From positions 14,222,312 through 14,286,311 of the forward strand of contig CM067343.1 in NCBI GenBank assembly GCA_034190875.2: 64,000 nucleotides of DNA. Reading direction: 5' to 3'. Positions within the stretch are counted from its first letter, which is position 1; every line of letters starts with the position of its first letter. The DNA comes from Urechis unicinctus. Taxonomy: Eukaryota > Annelida > Polychaeta > Xenopneusta > Urechidae. The notes beneath the pieces were generated by a model. That model did not search any database. It was not told where the DNA came from and was given only the letters and a program-made list of their open reading frames with translations. Position numbers and translations under genes: made by a program. Below, piece after piece: positions 1 to 11,880 of this stretch.

Positions 1-205
1 GCGTTGTTTTCCCAACATCTAAGGTCAGCCTGTCTATATCACTGCTAGGAGTGTATCGTGGCGGAGTGCAGCGTTCTGCAGGGCGCGACAAACATCAGTA
101 CAACTTAGCTTCTTTGATGGTTACTATGTTGTACAAGACACGTATTACTGCATTTTCGATTACATAATAGCACTTAAAATTATGCTTATAAATTCCTAGT
201 GATAC

Positions 206-415
206 CTTTACACGAGATGCTTGACTGAGCCCATTCCCCACGCGTCCCTTTTTGCGTACACGATAATGAGTCGCTAGTTGTACCACGTTTAGTTAACTGC
301 CCGGGCTTGTCACAGTGGTACTGCACGGCTGTTCCCACCGCCACCTCATCTTTGCTGCGATGGTCGTCAATGACCAAGCCATCATCGGCCGTCGGTATAG
401 TCGGGCAATGTATAT
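206..415 (-). CDS. Exon: third CCP/sushi domain
   Basis: A 70-codon phase 1-1 exon. It follows a TGCAG acceptor and ends AAAG before a GTATC donor. The translation starts HCPTIPTADDGLV and has the sushi spacing of Cys residues with aromatic and Gly positions (VAVGTAVQYHC, then SLSC, GEW and SISC). Four cysteines fit the two disulphides of a CCP module (family knowledge). It is the last exon visible before the window edge; the donor shows that the gene continues. Confidence 0.85.
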
Positions 416-3400
416 CTGCATTAAAACCGATCGAAACTATATCATTTTGAGATGTTTTATCAGGTAACTTTTACAAAGATGAAGGAATAAGTCCGAACAT
501 GACCACATTTGAGTTTCGTTGGTGCAAAAGATGGGACATAACTTGATTCATGTCGATAACAACTACGTACCGACACATTGCAAGGGTGCCCCGCTCCATC
601 GCCCAGATGACAGACACACAGCGCTACGCACAGAGCCACCCTCCACAAAGTGGAAACCCACATGACACTGGAACACTGCAACGTCATTCACGCTGATTCC
701 GGTCACCGAGACATCAGCATTAAGGACTGAACGAGGCCGCCCACATCCACTTTGGTCTTTGGAGTATACTGAGATAAAGCAGAAATATGTTTACAGGAAG
801 AAGAAATGAGACGGATAATCATTCAAGCATGTTTAGGAAAATATACAAAGGTAAAAATCAGAGGTTAACCAGGAATTAATGGCATATACGTGGTGATTGT
901 GTATGGAAAGTTGATAGTGATAGCTATGTTGATGACTATGATAGAAAGGGTTACAATGCTAATGAATTTGATGAAGACCATGTCGATGCAAGATAATGCA
1001 AATGATAGTTATAAGCAAGTTGACGATGCTGATGAAAACCCTGATGCTGATGATGGCAACGAATAGATGATGATAATGATACTGAAGGTGGTAATTCAGA
1101 TAAAGATGATAACGCAGGTGATAAATAATGGTGAGAAAAAAATTTGAAAACATGATGAAGTGAACGGTCATGATAATGTGGTGATGCTGAGGTTAGTGAT
1201 AATAATGATGATCATAACGCTGGTTATGGTGATGATAATAATATTGTAAAATGGACGAGAAACGAGAAATATAAATTCGATATTGACCAGTCGTGGGTTT
1301 CCCTATAGGTCCACTCCATTTTCGTGTTTCTGATGATGACTGTGTTTCCGTCGGTGGTTGCGTTTTAGCTGGTGATTGTGATTCAGTGGATGATTGTGCT
1401 TCACTAGGTGTTTTGGCTTCTACTGTTGGAGGACCGTCAGTTAACCCTGTTGGCGCACTTGATGAAATCACTGGTAAAATGACACAAATATGAGAGACAT
1501 CGCAACAAATAATGTATGGTTCAGAGATCAATGCGAAGTAACGATGTGAAGCTGTCATGACTGCGTCCATGTTTATAAATATTGAGAAACATCCTGGTAG
1601 TTACTAATAGCTCAATTGGGAAAATATGAATTGATGAATACCAGTGATATATAAAAGCAATTGTAGACACGGCTTACCTGGATTAGTTGAGTTGTTACAA
1701 ATGTACTCGTTGTTCTGCATATGACAAATTTGGGAACTAACATCACACCGGAAAGGAAAGCAAGGATTACTTCCGAGCTCTAAAAACCATCAAAAATAAC
1801 AAACGAAACATTTAGAACAACAACGTGTTCAACAAGAAGAACAACATGGAAGATGTTTAAAAAATTCAATTATGATGTCTTCACCAGAGCAATTGATGTC
1901 TTTCAAGGCTCGATTCCATTTTCCATCACATGGGCAGTGAACAACCTTGAATTTGGACAAGTCCATGAATAAGAAGCCAGGGTCGCACGTATAAGTCACA
2001 GCATGAAACGTAGAGTTGACGGCATATGTGGAGTTAGGTAGAGAAGAGGGCGCATTGCATAGGTCATCAGCTAAAAACACAAAATCTTTTATGATTGAAA
2101 CATCACGGCAAAACAATTCGCTAATAAGTTTGTAATTGTAACAAATGATCGGACGATTATCGCCCATTATACATTCTACAATTTGCGTGTCCCCTCACTG
2201 CCATTCACCTCATTCAAGCCATCCAATTGTAGCCGTAGCCATGTGTTGTGAATGTATAGATTCGTTTTAGCGGTTTGTTTTTTAATCATGTGACCCTGTT
2301 TGCTGTCTCATCTTGCGGGTATAATGTGTTATAAACTGACTGCATGTTATGCCAGAGTGTTTTGGAAGTATCAGTTTACAGTGTAAAGTTCCGTAAACAT
2401 AAAAGCTGCTTACGGAAGAAGTCTACAATCTCCTGTTTTGTGTATGATCGCTGCATAATGAATTGAGCTTTCGAGGTTTCTGGGTGCACAGAGGGGATAT
2501 TTTGTTCACTTCGACGTCTTCTGTTGTTGATCATGTTTCACTCACTGTAATATGGTTTCCTCATTGTTTGACATGTCAGCTCTACACTAACCCCTTCAAC
2601 TACCTCGTGATAATTTCTTTTATCAGCTGCGCTCATTCACTATCTCTAGCGAGGAGGTGGAACTGTTTAGTCTAAAATCAAATCAATTAGAATGCTAGAG
2701 TAGATAGGAATCAAGGCCATATTGTTGATTGGAGAGGATTCTATTGGATTTGTTTTTATCAGGCATGGACGATTGTATTGTAGTAAATGTGTTGTAAATG
2801 TGTGGGTAGATCAGTGGCACTGCTCTGGCGATATGACGATTCCATAACATTGATTATTGTTTGTACACTACGGTTGTTGGTCTGTGGTCTTGACCTACAG
2901 TTTTAGTAATGTCCGCTTAAATTGAAACCAAACAGTCCGTTGCACGCTTTACAACTAAAATAATTAATCCAAGCACCACTAAGCATGCACACATTCAGTG
3001 TATTAATTTGCATTATACAACAACTTACGGGCTTTTTCGCACAAAAATGCATTTGGTTCATCGCACGATTTGGTCTCTATCTCTCGATCATTCTTCATAC
3101 ACATGCACGGTTCATTAATACTAGCAACAGCAGTCATCTCGCCGAATCTATAGAGTGCGGGCGAATCGTCTTCATACCGATATGATCCTTGTCCATCCCA
3201 CTTTATTCCAATCCAAACATGACTATAAAAAACAAATGATCATCAACGAGATTATCACCATGCATTTTTCAGCAATGCTCGGAAATGTAGAAGAAATGTT
3301 GTCGTTTGTAGATTAAACTGTTTGATGTCCATGGTTTAGCTTAGCCACTCTCATCTGGTTAGGGTGTACTCTATCAAATACATGACGATGAACCACCTGC

Positions 3401-6218
3401 CATGAGGTGCTAGGGATGTCACTTGAACTTCCCTGCTTTGTGATATAACTAAACACCTGTATTTTATGAAGTAACAATATGCGACCATTAATTATATGCC
3501 CGAGCGAACCGTTTATTTACTGAGTAATTTTAACTCAACTGTTATCATACTTTACAACCGTCCAAGCTCTCATTTTACCATATAACTAATTAATATCAAA
3601 CGTACCTAGCCTCAGCATAAGCACATCATCAATTGCGCTTTGCCTCATTGATAACACACCACTGGCAGTCCCCGCTAAATGTAGGTAACTCATACTTTGT
3701 TCGATTCTGATATTAATGGGTTCTTACTCATTAAACTGTATACGCTTCATGTAGCTGTCATCAGTTGGCATTGCTAGCGTTGAAGCCATGGTGGTCCGAC
3801 AATAGTCACTCGCTTCAGACCAGGTCACGTTGCTGTAATGGGCACTTACTTGAAAGCAAGATTTGTTCTGTCCTGCAACGAACTTACAAGCTAAGTGGTC
3901 ATCTCAAAAAGTTCGATTTTGGTTATTGGCTTTATTATGACATCAATCATATCTGAAAGTGAGCGTGTACCCATTCATTGGATAGAAGTTAAGTGGGTAC
4001 ATGTCATCAATATTGTTTTCGGCTGTTTCTGAGAGTTCAAAGAGTGTTCAGGTTGATAGAATATTACCCTTGAGATATCACATCTATCACATAGTTATGA
4101 ACTATTGTTGACTTTGCATTGGCTACAGGGTGATTATCAACATATTCTGCGAAATTCGTTGCGCCAAATTACACTCAAGCAAGGGCATGTGGCAAACTCT
4201 TTGAGCACTCGACGCAAAATCAGCCAAAATATATCTCGCTGATAAAGTTTTAATGCACAATATATTGAATAACTGCCATTAGAGTACTTCTAGGTCCCAT
4301 GAGCAGAGGTACGGCAAGTTGGTTTCGTTAACGTTCATTGTACACGTGTTTGATAATATCCGTTAATAGTCAGACACCAGATAACCCATAAAGGGCAACT
4401 AGTATGTTAAAACACTTGGCACTGGCCTTATTACGAGTTGTGGTTCGCAGATCAGTACTTCAGTTGACGAAATACTTCCATAGGTGCTACCCCTTCGATA
4501 ATGTGAATCGTCTCCATCGTATTGGCGGCTATGACCCATAATCATCTTCACATTGAATACATAGGTTGGATTATGTTTCAAGATACTTACGGTAGATACT
4601 TCTATCTGCAACGATTGACCGTTGGTCGCATGCATCGGCCAAGTCGCCATGGTCATTTTCCGTTAATATACACAAACTGCTATCAATTTGATACTCGAGT
4701 CGCCTGTTCACACAAAAACCATGCACTTATCAGTATTAGCTACTTTGGTAACTTAGAACATTCTGAGCCACACGATAGCTGAAAATACAAAAACCTAGGT
4801 TATGTGATCCATAAAAGTATAGAGTCGTGCAGCTAGTCTGGTTGGGACGATGCCAAACGACACAATTACACGTAAATAATTCGAACCGCCTCATTTGGAA
4901 AACGTGTGATATGCATTTAACTGCTGGGTGCTTTCGGCCAGGTCATTCTCTCTCGACCCTACAATACACTGATTAACATGTTGTCTGCTGCTATTGAAGT
5001 GTTTGCGAAAAATAACAATGACATAAAATAATTCACGTTCGGGTGAATAATCCACTGTCATCCCGATTCCCATTTGTGTGTTCGTGTCCGATTCAATTAT
5101 GTCTTTCTTAGCTTTACCGAGCAAAGATCATGGCGAAATATTGATTGTTTAACGTGATACTTACGTGCACGTTATAAGCGCTTCGTTTGCGCAGTGGTTC
5201 ATACAGTGACGTAAACTAGGGGTGTGACGAACAGTCAAATTACTGGTATCTGGGGATAGACATGCTTTCTTGCGAAATACCCAGGAATCTAGTAATTCAA
5301 GTACACAAATCACAGCATCGTGAATAATGATTTTAGTGTAGAAGAACAATCAGTTTATTCAAATAGGATGATTTAAACATGGTAGTAATGATTACCCGGC
5401 CACTTTCCAAGGCAAGTGAAATTGCTGTTGCATATATCTAAATCCACGCATAGAAAAAACGTCAACACATTTCAAACGATCACGCCCAAGTTATATATAG
5501 GCGAATTTAACATGTTCAGTGTTGTATAAGCATTTGGCATTTATATTGCTCTAAGGATGTACGACGATCATATAGCTTATCACGTATTGAACATTCAAGG
5601 TCGATCATAGTGGCCATTCACTGAAGATGACATGATGTTTAATCAGAAATTACAATTTAAGAAAATTGATAATGAGGTGGTTCAAGCAGACCATAAAAAT
5701 GATGAGAGTAATTAATTCACCGTATGAAGTCTTGTTCTGGCAGAGGTAACACTTTTTCATGTGTTTATTATGGACGGACATGAACTCGTTGTTAAACAAT
5801 ATAACACGTGTGCGATTTATTTTAGGGTGGTCTGATTTCCAAGGAACGTCCCCGTTGAATTTGAGAGGCATGCCGTTGTCAGTCCAATGATATGCGAATA
5901 AATCAGTGCGTGTTCGAGTGGCAAGTCCAATCCAACACTTAGGAATACTACACAGAAACACAGAGTAAATTTAAACAACAGAAAACAATACCACAACACA
6001 ATATGCTAAGAGACGAAGGCAAATAATTAAGACTTACGTCTTGTTTCTTGTGGCAAATATAAAGTCGTCAACGATCTGTCGCGTTAGGAAGGAGGCGAGA
6101 ATTTGGCCTTCATCGCCACATTTGCGCGCGGCCATCAGCTGATCAATGCCATCATCATTCATATATTGGTACCACCCATTGACGGCGAAAATGGGGGTTG
6201 CGGCGAGCACTTGATGTT
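206..6218 (-). CDS. Modular CTLD-PAN-CTLD-CCP-linker-CCP-CCP protein gene, partial
   Basis: This is a multi-exon gene on the minus strand. The coding exons, in transcript order, are 6218-6038, 5947-5721, 5288-5165, 4703-4591, 3872-3728, 3222-3029, 2070-1885, 1470-1288, 768-571 and 415-206. They encode about 587 residues: C-type lectin domain (136), PAN/apple domain (79), second C-type lectin domain (113), sushi/CCP (62), Ser/Thr-rich linker (61), CCP (66) and CCP (70). Every module starts and ends in phase 1, and the split inside each CTLD and the PAN domain is phase 2, so the frame stays open throughout. This is the classic exon-shuffling pattern of extracellular proteins. No signal-peptide exon was located; an ATG at 6830-6828 opens a short hydrophobic frame but its possible donor is in the wrong phase. 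The gene continues past the left edge, so a membrane anchor could lie there. A role in carbohydrate or ligand recognition outside the cell is inferred from the domains. Confidence 0.85.
571..768 (-). CDS. Exon: second CCP/sushi domain
   Basis: A 66-codon phase 1-1 exon with acceptor TTTATCTCAG and donor GTACGTAG. The translation runs from SGCGRPRSVL through VAVFQCHVGFHF to SSGRWSGAPLQC. That gives four Cys, the conserved Phe/Gly after the second Cys and the Trp before the last Cys, as in CCP modules. A different frame across the same bases starts with an ATG and looks like a signal peptide (MWVSTLWRV...), but the CCP frame agrees with both splice phases and with the neighbours, so the signal-peptide reading is rejected. 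Confidence 0.88.
900..1250 (+). repeat. Degenerate GAT/AAT-rich trinucleotide tract
   Basis: The intron between the linker exon and the second CCP exon holds a run rich in GATGAT, GATAAT and similar triplets, broken by point changes. It produces long low-complexity open frames on the minus strand that are His/Tyr/Ile-rich and are not treated as coding. Confidence 0.6.
1288..1470 (-). CDS. Exon: Ser/Thr/Pro/Gln-rich linker
   Basis: A 61-codon phase 1-1 exon after a TTTTACCAG acceptor. The translation is rich in Ser, Thr, Pro, Glu and Gln, with near-repeats such as TPSEAQSSTESQSP, AKTQPPTE and TQSSSET. It looks like a flexible, probably O-glycosylated spacer between CCP modules. The donor, ACTG followed by GTCAAT, is weak but gives the right phase. 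The exon boundaries are therefore less certain at the 3' end than at the 5' end. Confidence 0.7.
1885..2070 (-). CDS. Exon: first CCP/sushi domain
   Basis: A 62-codon phase 1-1 exon with acceptor GTTTTTAG and donor GTGAAG. The translation has the sushi pattern: LCNAPSSLPNSTY, then VTYTCDPGFLF, VVHCPCDGKW and INCSG. There are five cysteines, one more than the usual four, because of the HCPC doublet. N-glycosylation sequons NST occur twice. Confidence 0.88.
2071..3028. other. Intron, no feature seen
   Basis: This is the intron between the second lectin domain and the first CCP. I see no further domain-bearing exon, and the phases on either side already agree. Confidence 0.5.
3029..3222 (-). 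CDS. Exon: second C-type lectin domain, C-terminal half
   Basis: A 194-base exon, phase 2 in and phase 1 out, with acceptor TTTTTATAG and donor GTAAGT. The translation starts HVWIGIKWDGQGSYRYEDD and ends CDEPNAFLCEKA, which are the hallmark WIGL-like start of the second half and the final Cys pair of a CTLD. The long-form Cys preceding it is in EPCMCM. No EPN or QPD sugar-specificity motif and no WND motif is present, so classical calcium-dependent sugar binding is doubtful. Confidence 0.9.
3728..3872 (-). CDS. Exon: second C-type lectin domain, N-terminal half
   Basis: A 145-base exon, phase 1 in and phase 2 out, with acceptor GTTGCAG and donor GTAAGAAC. The translation QNKSCFQVS, then NVTWSEASDYCRTTMASTLAMP shows the CTLD pattern of Trp-x-x-Ala-x-x-x-Cys followed by Leu-Ala. 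It joins exon 3222-3029 in frame to give a 113-residue domain. Confidence 0.88.
4591..4703 (-). CDS. Exon: PAN/apple domain, C-terminal half
   Basis: A 113-base exon, phase 2 in and phase 1 out, with acceptor GTGAACAG and donor GTAAGT. The translation RLEYQIDSSLCILTENDHG matches the aromatic-x-x...Cys-x-Leu signature of the second half of a PAN module. It continues the preceding exon directly as ITC-T-RLEY. Confidence 0.8.
4904..4990 (-). pseudogene. Possible degenerate duplicate of the PAN second-half exon
   Basis: An open 29-codon stretch after an AG acceptor reads SRQHVNQCIVGSRENDLAES, which resembles CILTENDHGDLADA in the neighbouring PAN exon. The acceptor is in phase 2, like the true exon. 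The only possible donor is a poor GTTTTC in phase 2 rather than phase 1. It may be a decayed copy, or a symmetrical optional exon. Confidence that it is spliced into mRNA is low. Confidence 0.3.
5165..5288 (-). CDS. Exon: PAN/apple domain, N-terminal half
   Basis: A 124-base exon, phase 1 in and phase 2 out, with acceptor TTACTAG and donor GTAAGT. The translation ACLSPDTSNLTVRHTPSLRH, then CMNHC and ALITC has the PAN pattern of a Ser-leu-x-x-Cys-x-x-x-Cys helix. PAN modules usually bind proteins or carbohydrates. Confidence 0.8.
5721..5947 (-). CDS. Exon: first C-type lectin domain, C-terminal half
   Basis: A 227-base exon, phase 2 in and phase 1 out, with acceptor TTTCTGTGTAG and donor GTGAAT. 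The translation contains PKCWIGLATRT, FAYHWTDNGMPLKFNG and KKCYLCQ. The last is the terminal Cys pair of a CTLD. The third canonical Cys appears to be missing and an extra one precedes WIGL. EPN, QPD and WND motifs are absent, so calcium-dependent sugar binding is unlikely. Confidence 0.88.
6038..6218 (-). CDS. Exon: first C-type lectin domain, N-terminal half
   Basis: A 181-base exon, phase 1 in and phase 2 out, with acceptor TCCTATTTGCAG and donor GTAAGTC. The translation EHQVLAATPIFAVNGWYQY, then AARKCGDEGQILASF fits the Trp...Ala-x-x-x-Cys...Leu-Ala pattern at the start of a CTLD. It is the 5'-most exon I can support; a signal-peptide exon should lie upstream. Confidence 0.87.
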
Positions 6219-8161
6219 CTGCAAATAGGAGAAACATTTTCCATAAACAAAACCAATTATGTCAAAAAATGCGTTCATGGTTGCAGCGTCCTTTAGATCA
6301 ATCAATCTAACAGTTAGAAAAAATGAAAACACATCAGATAGGAAAGCGTAGAAATCTTTGAATGCAGGAATGAACAACTTATAATGATAGCCTCAACTCG
6401 TATTTAGTGTCTTTGCTGCCGCTATCAAATTAAAACAAGGTCTTTGTTTGGGCTGGTGTAACAATATCACCTGGTGGTGATTACCAGTGTCGTCGTCATC
6501 GATCCAACCGATGCTGCTTATGTAGTTTATTGCAATGAAGCCAATACATGGTATTGGGTCTCTTTTGAAGCCAGTTCAGAAGATAAATTATTTAACGATG
6601 TGCCTTCCACACAATGCCCGCAGCACGAATAGAGCTGATCAACGAAACCCTTCGCTGCTTATATCATATTTATCTGATGCTGGACTTTTCAATCGCGTGC
6701 TTACATAAAACCCATTTATCATAACGTTTTAGTACACGTCATATGAGTAGACCGAGACAACAATTGATCACAGTAGGAACAACATCAAATGCACACTCAG
6801 TGAGGTGGTTGCATGGAAACGAGAAGCCATGGAGCCGTGTACACCAATGATGCATGATATCCTTCAAAGTAAGATTATAGCCTCAACATTGTTGTGGCAA
6901 TGACTTCATAATTGGAGATTATCCAAAGCACAACTGCAAACACCTTTCTTACTTTGCTAATAGCAAATATACAATGGTCATCAATCATTGTTTTTCGTCC
7001 ACGGACTCCCCCTCATGAATATGCTAAATCATCGCCAACTGAAACCCCAATAATCTTATCACTACACAATGAGCATAACAGACTATCATAATACCATCAT
7101 CATCAGCAGCAGCAGCAACCGCAGCGACAGCAGCACCAGCAGCTACAACATTACAAACAACCACCCTTTTGATATGGGTTGAACGTGATTCTTAAATTCA
7201 TACCCTTGCAATAGTGTCGCCCAAAAGATATTCATCTCAAATCTCGACAAATATAGATACATTAGTTCACTACACTGATGATAAGGTAATGACACTTAAA
7301 ATATAAACCTCACAGCACGATGGTTCTGACCAGCGCATGACAGTACATATGTATACAACAGTCCGACCGGGGCTTTGCTGGTATATACTACGGTTGGTAG
7401 TCAGATCGCTAGGTACATCATTCATAGGTTAGTAATAATAATATGAAACATAGCTTCTAGTCGCGCTCTACATGCCCCATAGCCGTTTGCATTTCAAGCT
7501 GCTTCGTACGAGCGACATACAATAGTGCTGATTAATTTGACGATTGGACAGTAAGTGCGATATGTCGTTTCATATTGACTGAGATAATCGTATTTTTTTT
7601 ATGCAGAGAGCCAACCAATATGAATATATACTATTCATACTTTTTCGGCCCGATAAAATCAAGACAAACACAGAACAGCTATGATTGCATAACTGAGATT
7701 GTGAAACATTTCCTCGATGATGGAATCAATAATTGGTATACATCACTGTTGATTGGCATTGAAATATTCGACCGATCGTTCAATATTGTTCTTGTGAATT
7801 CGCTTCTGCATAGTTTAGTTTGATTATGACAACTTCACATAACAACAGGATGGTTCTATCTTCGGTAACGATATGAGGCGCCAATTGATTTGCTTACTTA
7901 AATAACTAATATACCGCATTTAAGCAGGGATTAAAGTAATCTTTAAGTAACTCAGCTTGATTACCGTACAATATGAAAAATTAGCAATACTCATTTAATC
8001 AAAGTGATCTCGAACTTTGATTTATAGATAAGTGAATGAGCGATTTATGAGCAGAAAATCACCTGTCAACAGCAGTATTAAGGTCCAAAAGAAATCCATT
8101 GTATCCTTATAAACGTTGTTTGATCAACGTTATGTTATACAAAAGCACAACAGAGACGTGA
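6219..8161. other. Upstream region of the lectin gene, no clear gene
   Basis: No exon could be supported. An imperfect CAT/CAG/CAA triplet tract lies at about 7090-7160. The first exon and promoter of the minus-strand lectin gene should be here or beyond, but I could not place them. Confidence 0.4.
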
Positions 8162-11100
8162 AAGATGGGGATAAGATGCTCTCTGGGTTAAGAGATCGAC
8201 GTGCCTTGTGTTTCTAAACAGTACCTGTCGCTGATCTGATCACCGGGCCGTGTGCGCTCTGAGGCATTCCCGAGCATGTACATCGCCTCAGGCCGAACCA
8301 CCTATATCAATTATTCCAAGCAGACGAATGGAGTGTCGGTTTCTTGTTGATTTTTGATGAAATTACGCATTGTCGATTCTTTGAGATCGAGTCATTATGG
8401 TTCACACAAAGCAATGACAATGTTCAACCCCCATTGTTTGGCCATATCGACCACTGTTCGGCTAACCTTACAATGGCATCGATAAAACTGGCACCTCGTT
8501 AACGATGCAGAATAATTGGACATATATCATAGAAAAAAGAGATTGTTGTTATACGAACTGTCAACTGATTATACCGCAGCTCACAATCCGTCATCCTCGA
8601 TAATTCATTATTCTGCCGCAGTTCAAAGAATGCCTCAGCGATCGACTTGAAAAGCTGACAGCTACCACAGATCAACGAGGAATCCAACGCTTGTCTTTCA
8701 TTGTGTATATATAATTTGTTACACTGGTACGTACGGCGTATTCATACTGCTTTTTGATCGGTTCGGTAATTAGGTATGTGTTGAGCTACGCATTATGCTG
8801 TCCGTAGGTTTCCCCCTGATGCATAATATATGTGCCTTGTATGATGGAGACATGAATGAAGGACGTCGCCTGCAAGCTAATATATAACACCTAATAAGCA
8901 ACTATTGAAACCCAATACGACGCTTTGACACATCTTGGTGAGATATGGCGCTATGTTAATTTATGCGAGATTGATAATACTGAAGAGACGTTACGCGTAT
9001 AATCGACCGTTACTGAAGGGCTCGATATTGTCAGACGTCATAATACGTTATTTGATCAGTGTTAATCCCTCCATCATTTCGATGTAAGATGCAATTTTGG
9101 AGCTTTATATTCTACCAGATTATAAAGGTTCTTTTAATGGACAACTAGAGAAATTTGAATAATTGATATCGTTTTCAGTTACGTCTCCTTTATAGCGACA
9201 TTAGGTATATGGCAGAGACAAATCCGGCGTAGTGAAGTTAATAAGAAAAATTCGCAGGACTTATTTACGGACGATTGATTAAACACAAGATATCACCTTG
9301 GTCTACGATTACCAATTTACAAGCAAAGGTCTGCGTGCTCGGTTGCGTTTAGTGGGTACAGACAAAATGGGATAGTATTGCATACATTACCATTTTTTTT
9401 AAGAATGGTCTAAGTGAGTGGATGTTAGCAAAGCAAAGTGACGCAGTTTGTATAAATTTTCCATGACATGTATTTGCGAGTAATTCAATTACATTTAACC
9501 AGGCAAGATATGGCCAGCAAACTTCCCATTCTGTCATTCTGCGCAGACCCAGTGATGAACCAACCATATCATATCGTTATCGTAGGAGAAATATGTTGGT
9601 TTTTTTTAGCCCCTTCAACGAGGTGCTAACCTGATAGCAGCGCCTAATCATGGAGCTACATTTTGACTTGTAGCAATAAACGGCGCATAGTTATCAGTTG
9701 CAGCATTCGCTCTCACAAGGGCTAAGTACTTAGTACCAGTCATTAAGACGGGTATTAACTTCAGCATTTGTTAATGCTTTAATCAGCAATCAAATATATT
9801 TACCTCTCCCTAATGCATGTACAGGTAGATAATGATGGTATCAATGATTATAAGTAAGAAAACTATCACTGACAAAATAAAAAAAACTTCAGTTCAAATG
9901 TGTTATCTTGCAATTCAGCAAAGTATTTGATAACTCTAACTGAAATCAACAGGAACTCAAATTTTTGAGACAAGAGCCAACCAAACGTAACCAAATCTTT
10001 TACCCTACATTACAGGGATAAAGTAAATTGTTCTTCAGATTACGCTTATTAGGCTTTTGTTTCGAGTGTTTCGCATTTAATATCTAACATTACTCATAAA
10101 AGTGATTTTGTAGCTTCAGCTGATTGACATAGAAATATGTAGAGATCTCCAGTGAATAAAGAAACATACCCAAGGGCAACAGACGTGGTTGATTTTTGGA
10201 TATCCAATGTGTATTTACGATTATTGTCCTTCGTATACAGCACAAGTAATGATTGATCATTATATATAACATCTCCGTATTATATGAATAGCTGTTAGAG
10301 TATGAATCTATCCTTTACCACATATGCAACAACAACAACCAATTATGCTGTTCTACGGGGATAATGCCTTACGATTTATAAGCAAAACGACGCAGGCGTA
10401 CATATATGAAATTATCATAAAGATAACCAAACTGTATGTGAAATTGGTTAATAGTCTCCGGATAGTAATCGTAAGGAAGAGGGAATTTGTCTATTCGTCA
10501 AATTTATGCAGACTTCTAAATCAATTTTTGTACAATATACGGTGAATTAATCGAATATTATTCATACACGTGCGACATGCGTTAAATATGGCTATTTAAA
10601 AGTCTGAATATAGCCTGAGGCACGCTTCCAGAGGTCAATCACGCATATTATTATTTGTCAATGTCACAACTTTCGCCTTTAAATATGTTACCTGTTCACC
10701 TGAAATAAGATTAGTTGTCATAAACCAGGTATATATACAAGCCTCGATCACCTTGCGTAATTCCATTACGTTAATATGGTTCCCCATTGTACTTCGTTTG
10801 TTACGTTACTAGTCAACCAGCTATAGTTTACCCTCTGCCCCCCTTGTCTTTGACAAAACAACTTCGCTGCGTACCGGGTGCAAGAACTAGTGAAAACGTT
10901 TGGCACATCCCAAATATCTCTTGTTGCTAATCTTCAGTATTTTAACAATGTTTCAATTCGTAACCTGCGTAGTACAAGTGTTCATGTTCTCGTCTTTCGT
11001 ATTTACGCCGATTTTGAATACAAAAGAGCTAGGAGATTACGATGATGGGAATTTTAAGGTGAATGCATGTTTTAGCCGAGGCCTCAATGATTACAAGACG

Positions 11101-11880
11101 CCTAGCCCAAGGGCTCGTTGCCTCGTGATTATGTAAAAGAACAAATGCAGTGCATTATTTCATGCCCAATCATGGACCAATACCCGGTGTTAATTATTCA
11201 TCCGAATTGATAAATTACGTGCACCAAAACTGCATGTCCAATCTCTAACTGCCGCTAGCACGTAAATGTTGATAAAAGGTGTGTCATGAGTACAAGGTTA
11301 TTGCCAAAAGATGCGATATATTGCGGTATTAAGTATGGCAACTATATAAAGCCTGCTGAAATGCTCAAAAGTGTCATTAAAGGTACCATAACCCGCAATG
11401 CACCCAGCCATGCCTCATACCGGTCGCGACGATCGTTAACCATATTCGTGTCAACCCTTCTCGCCCATTTACCTCTTGTCCCAGTATCCACCATTTAACG
11501 TTTCATGAGTCTTAGTGTTACTTTTATTTTGATGTTAGGATAATGGATTTATTGATCGAACTACACAATCAATTTGGTCAAGATATATAATTCAAGGCTT
11601 CGTTATGATATTTATGATTGTCGTTTATGGCAATAGCATATGTAGACGAGTCTGTAGAAGAAGAAAGGCGTTTTGCCTCAGCATAATAAGCCTCAGCACA
11701 AAAGCAATTCACTGTGTCACATAGGGCTAACATATATAATGTAGATGGCAATATCGCCTGGACATGAATACAATAAAGGCTAACAATATCACAATCTAAA
11801 TGTTATACGACGTTTCTTGATCAATGTAATGAGAAATGGCATTATGGTAATTGGAATCGCAGTGACTTTAAGGTGAAAGC
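8162..11880. repeat. Large dispersed repeat L1
   Basis: From a sharp left edge at AAGATGGGGATAAGATGCTC, bases 8162 to about 11276 match 60867-64000 almost base for base in the same orientation, with only a few substitutions and short indels per few hundred bases. Bases of about 10970-11880 are also homologous, at lower identity, to about 20690-21260, the tail of repeat R1. No protein domain, terminal inverted repeat or poly(A) tail was recognised. The family type (transposon or recent segmental duplication) is undecided. Confidence 0.85.

Noticed and set aside
460..687. Frame starting MWVSTLWRVALCV that looks like a signal peptide
   Set aside because: The same bases read in another frame give a full CCP module with correct phase-1 splice sites on both sides.
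10900..11136. 78-codon hydrophobic frame also present at 63624-63860
   Set aside because: It starts at TTG, and its conservation only reflects the near-identical L1/L2 duplication. The older copy near 20750-20850 is disrupted.
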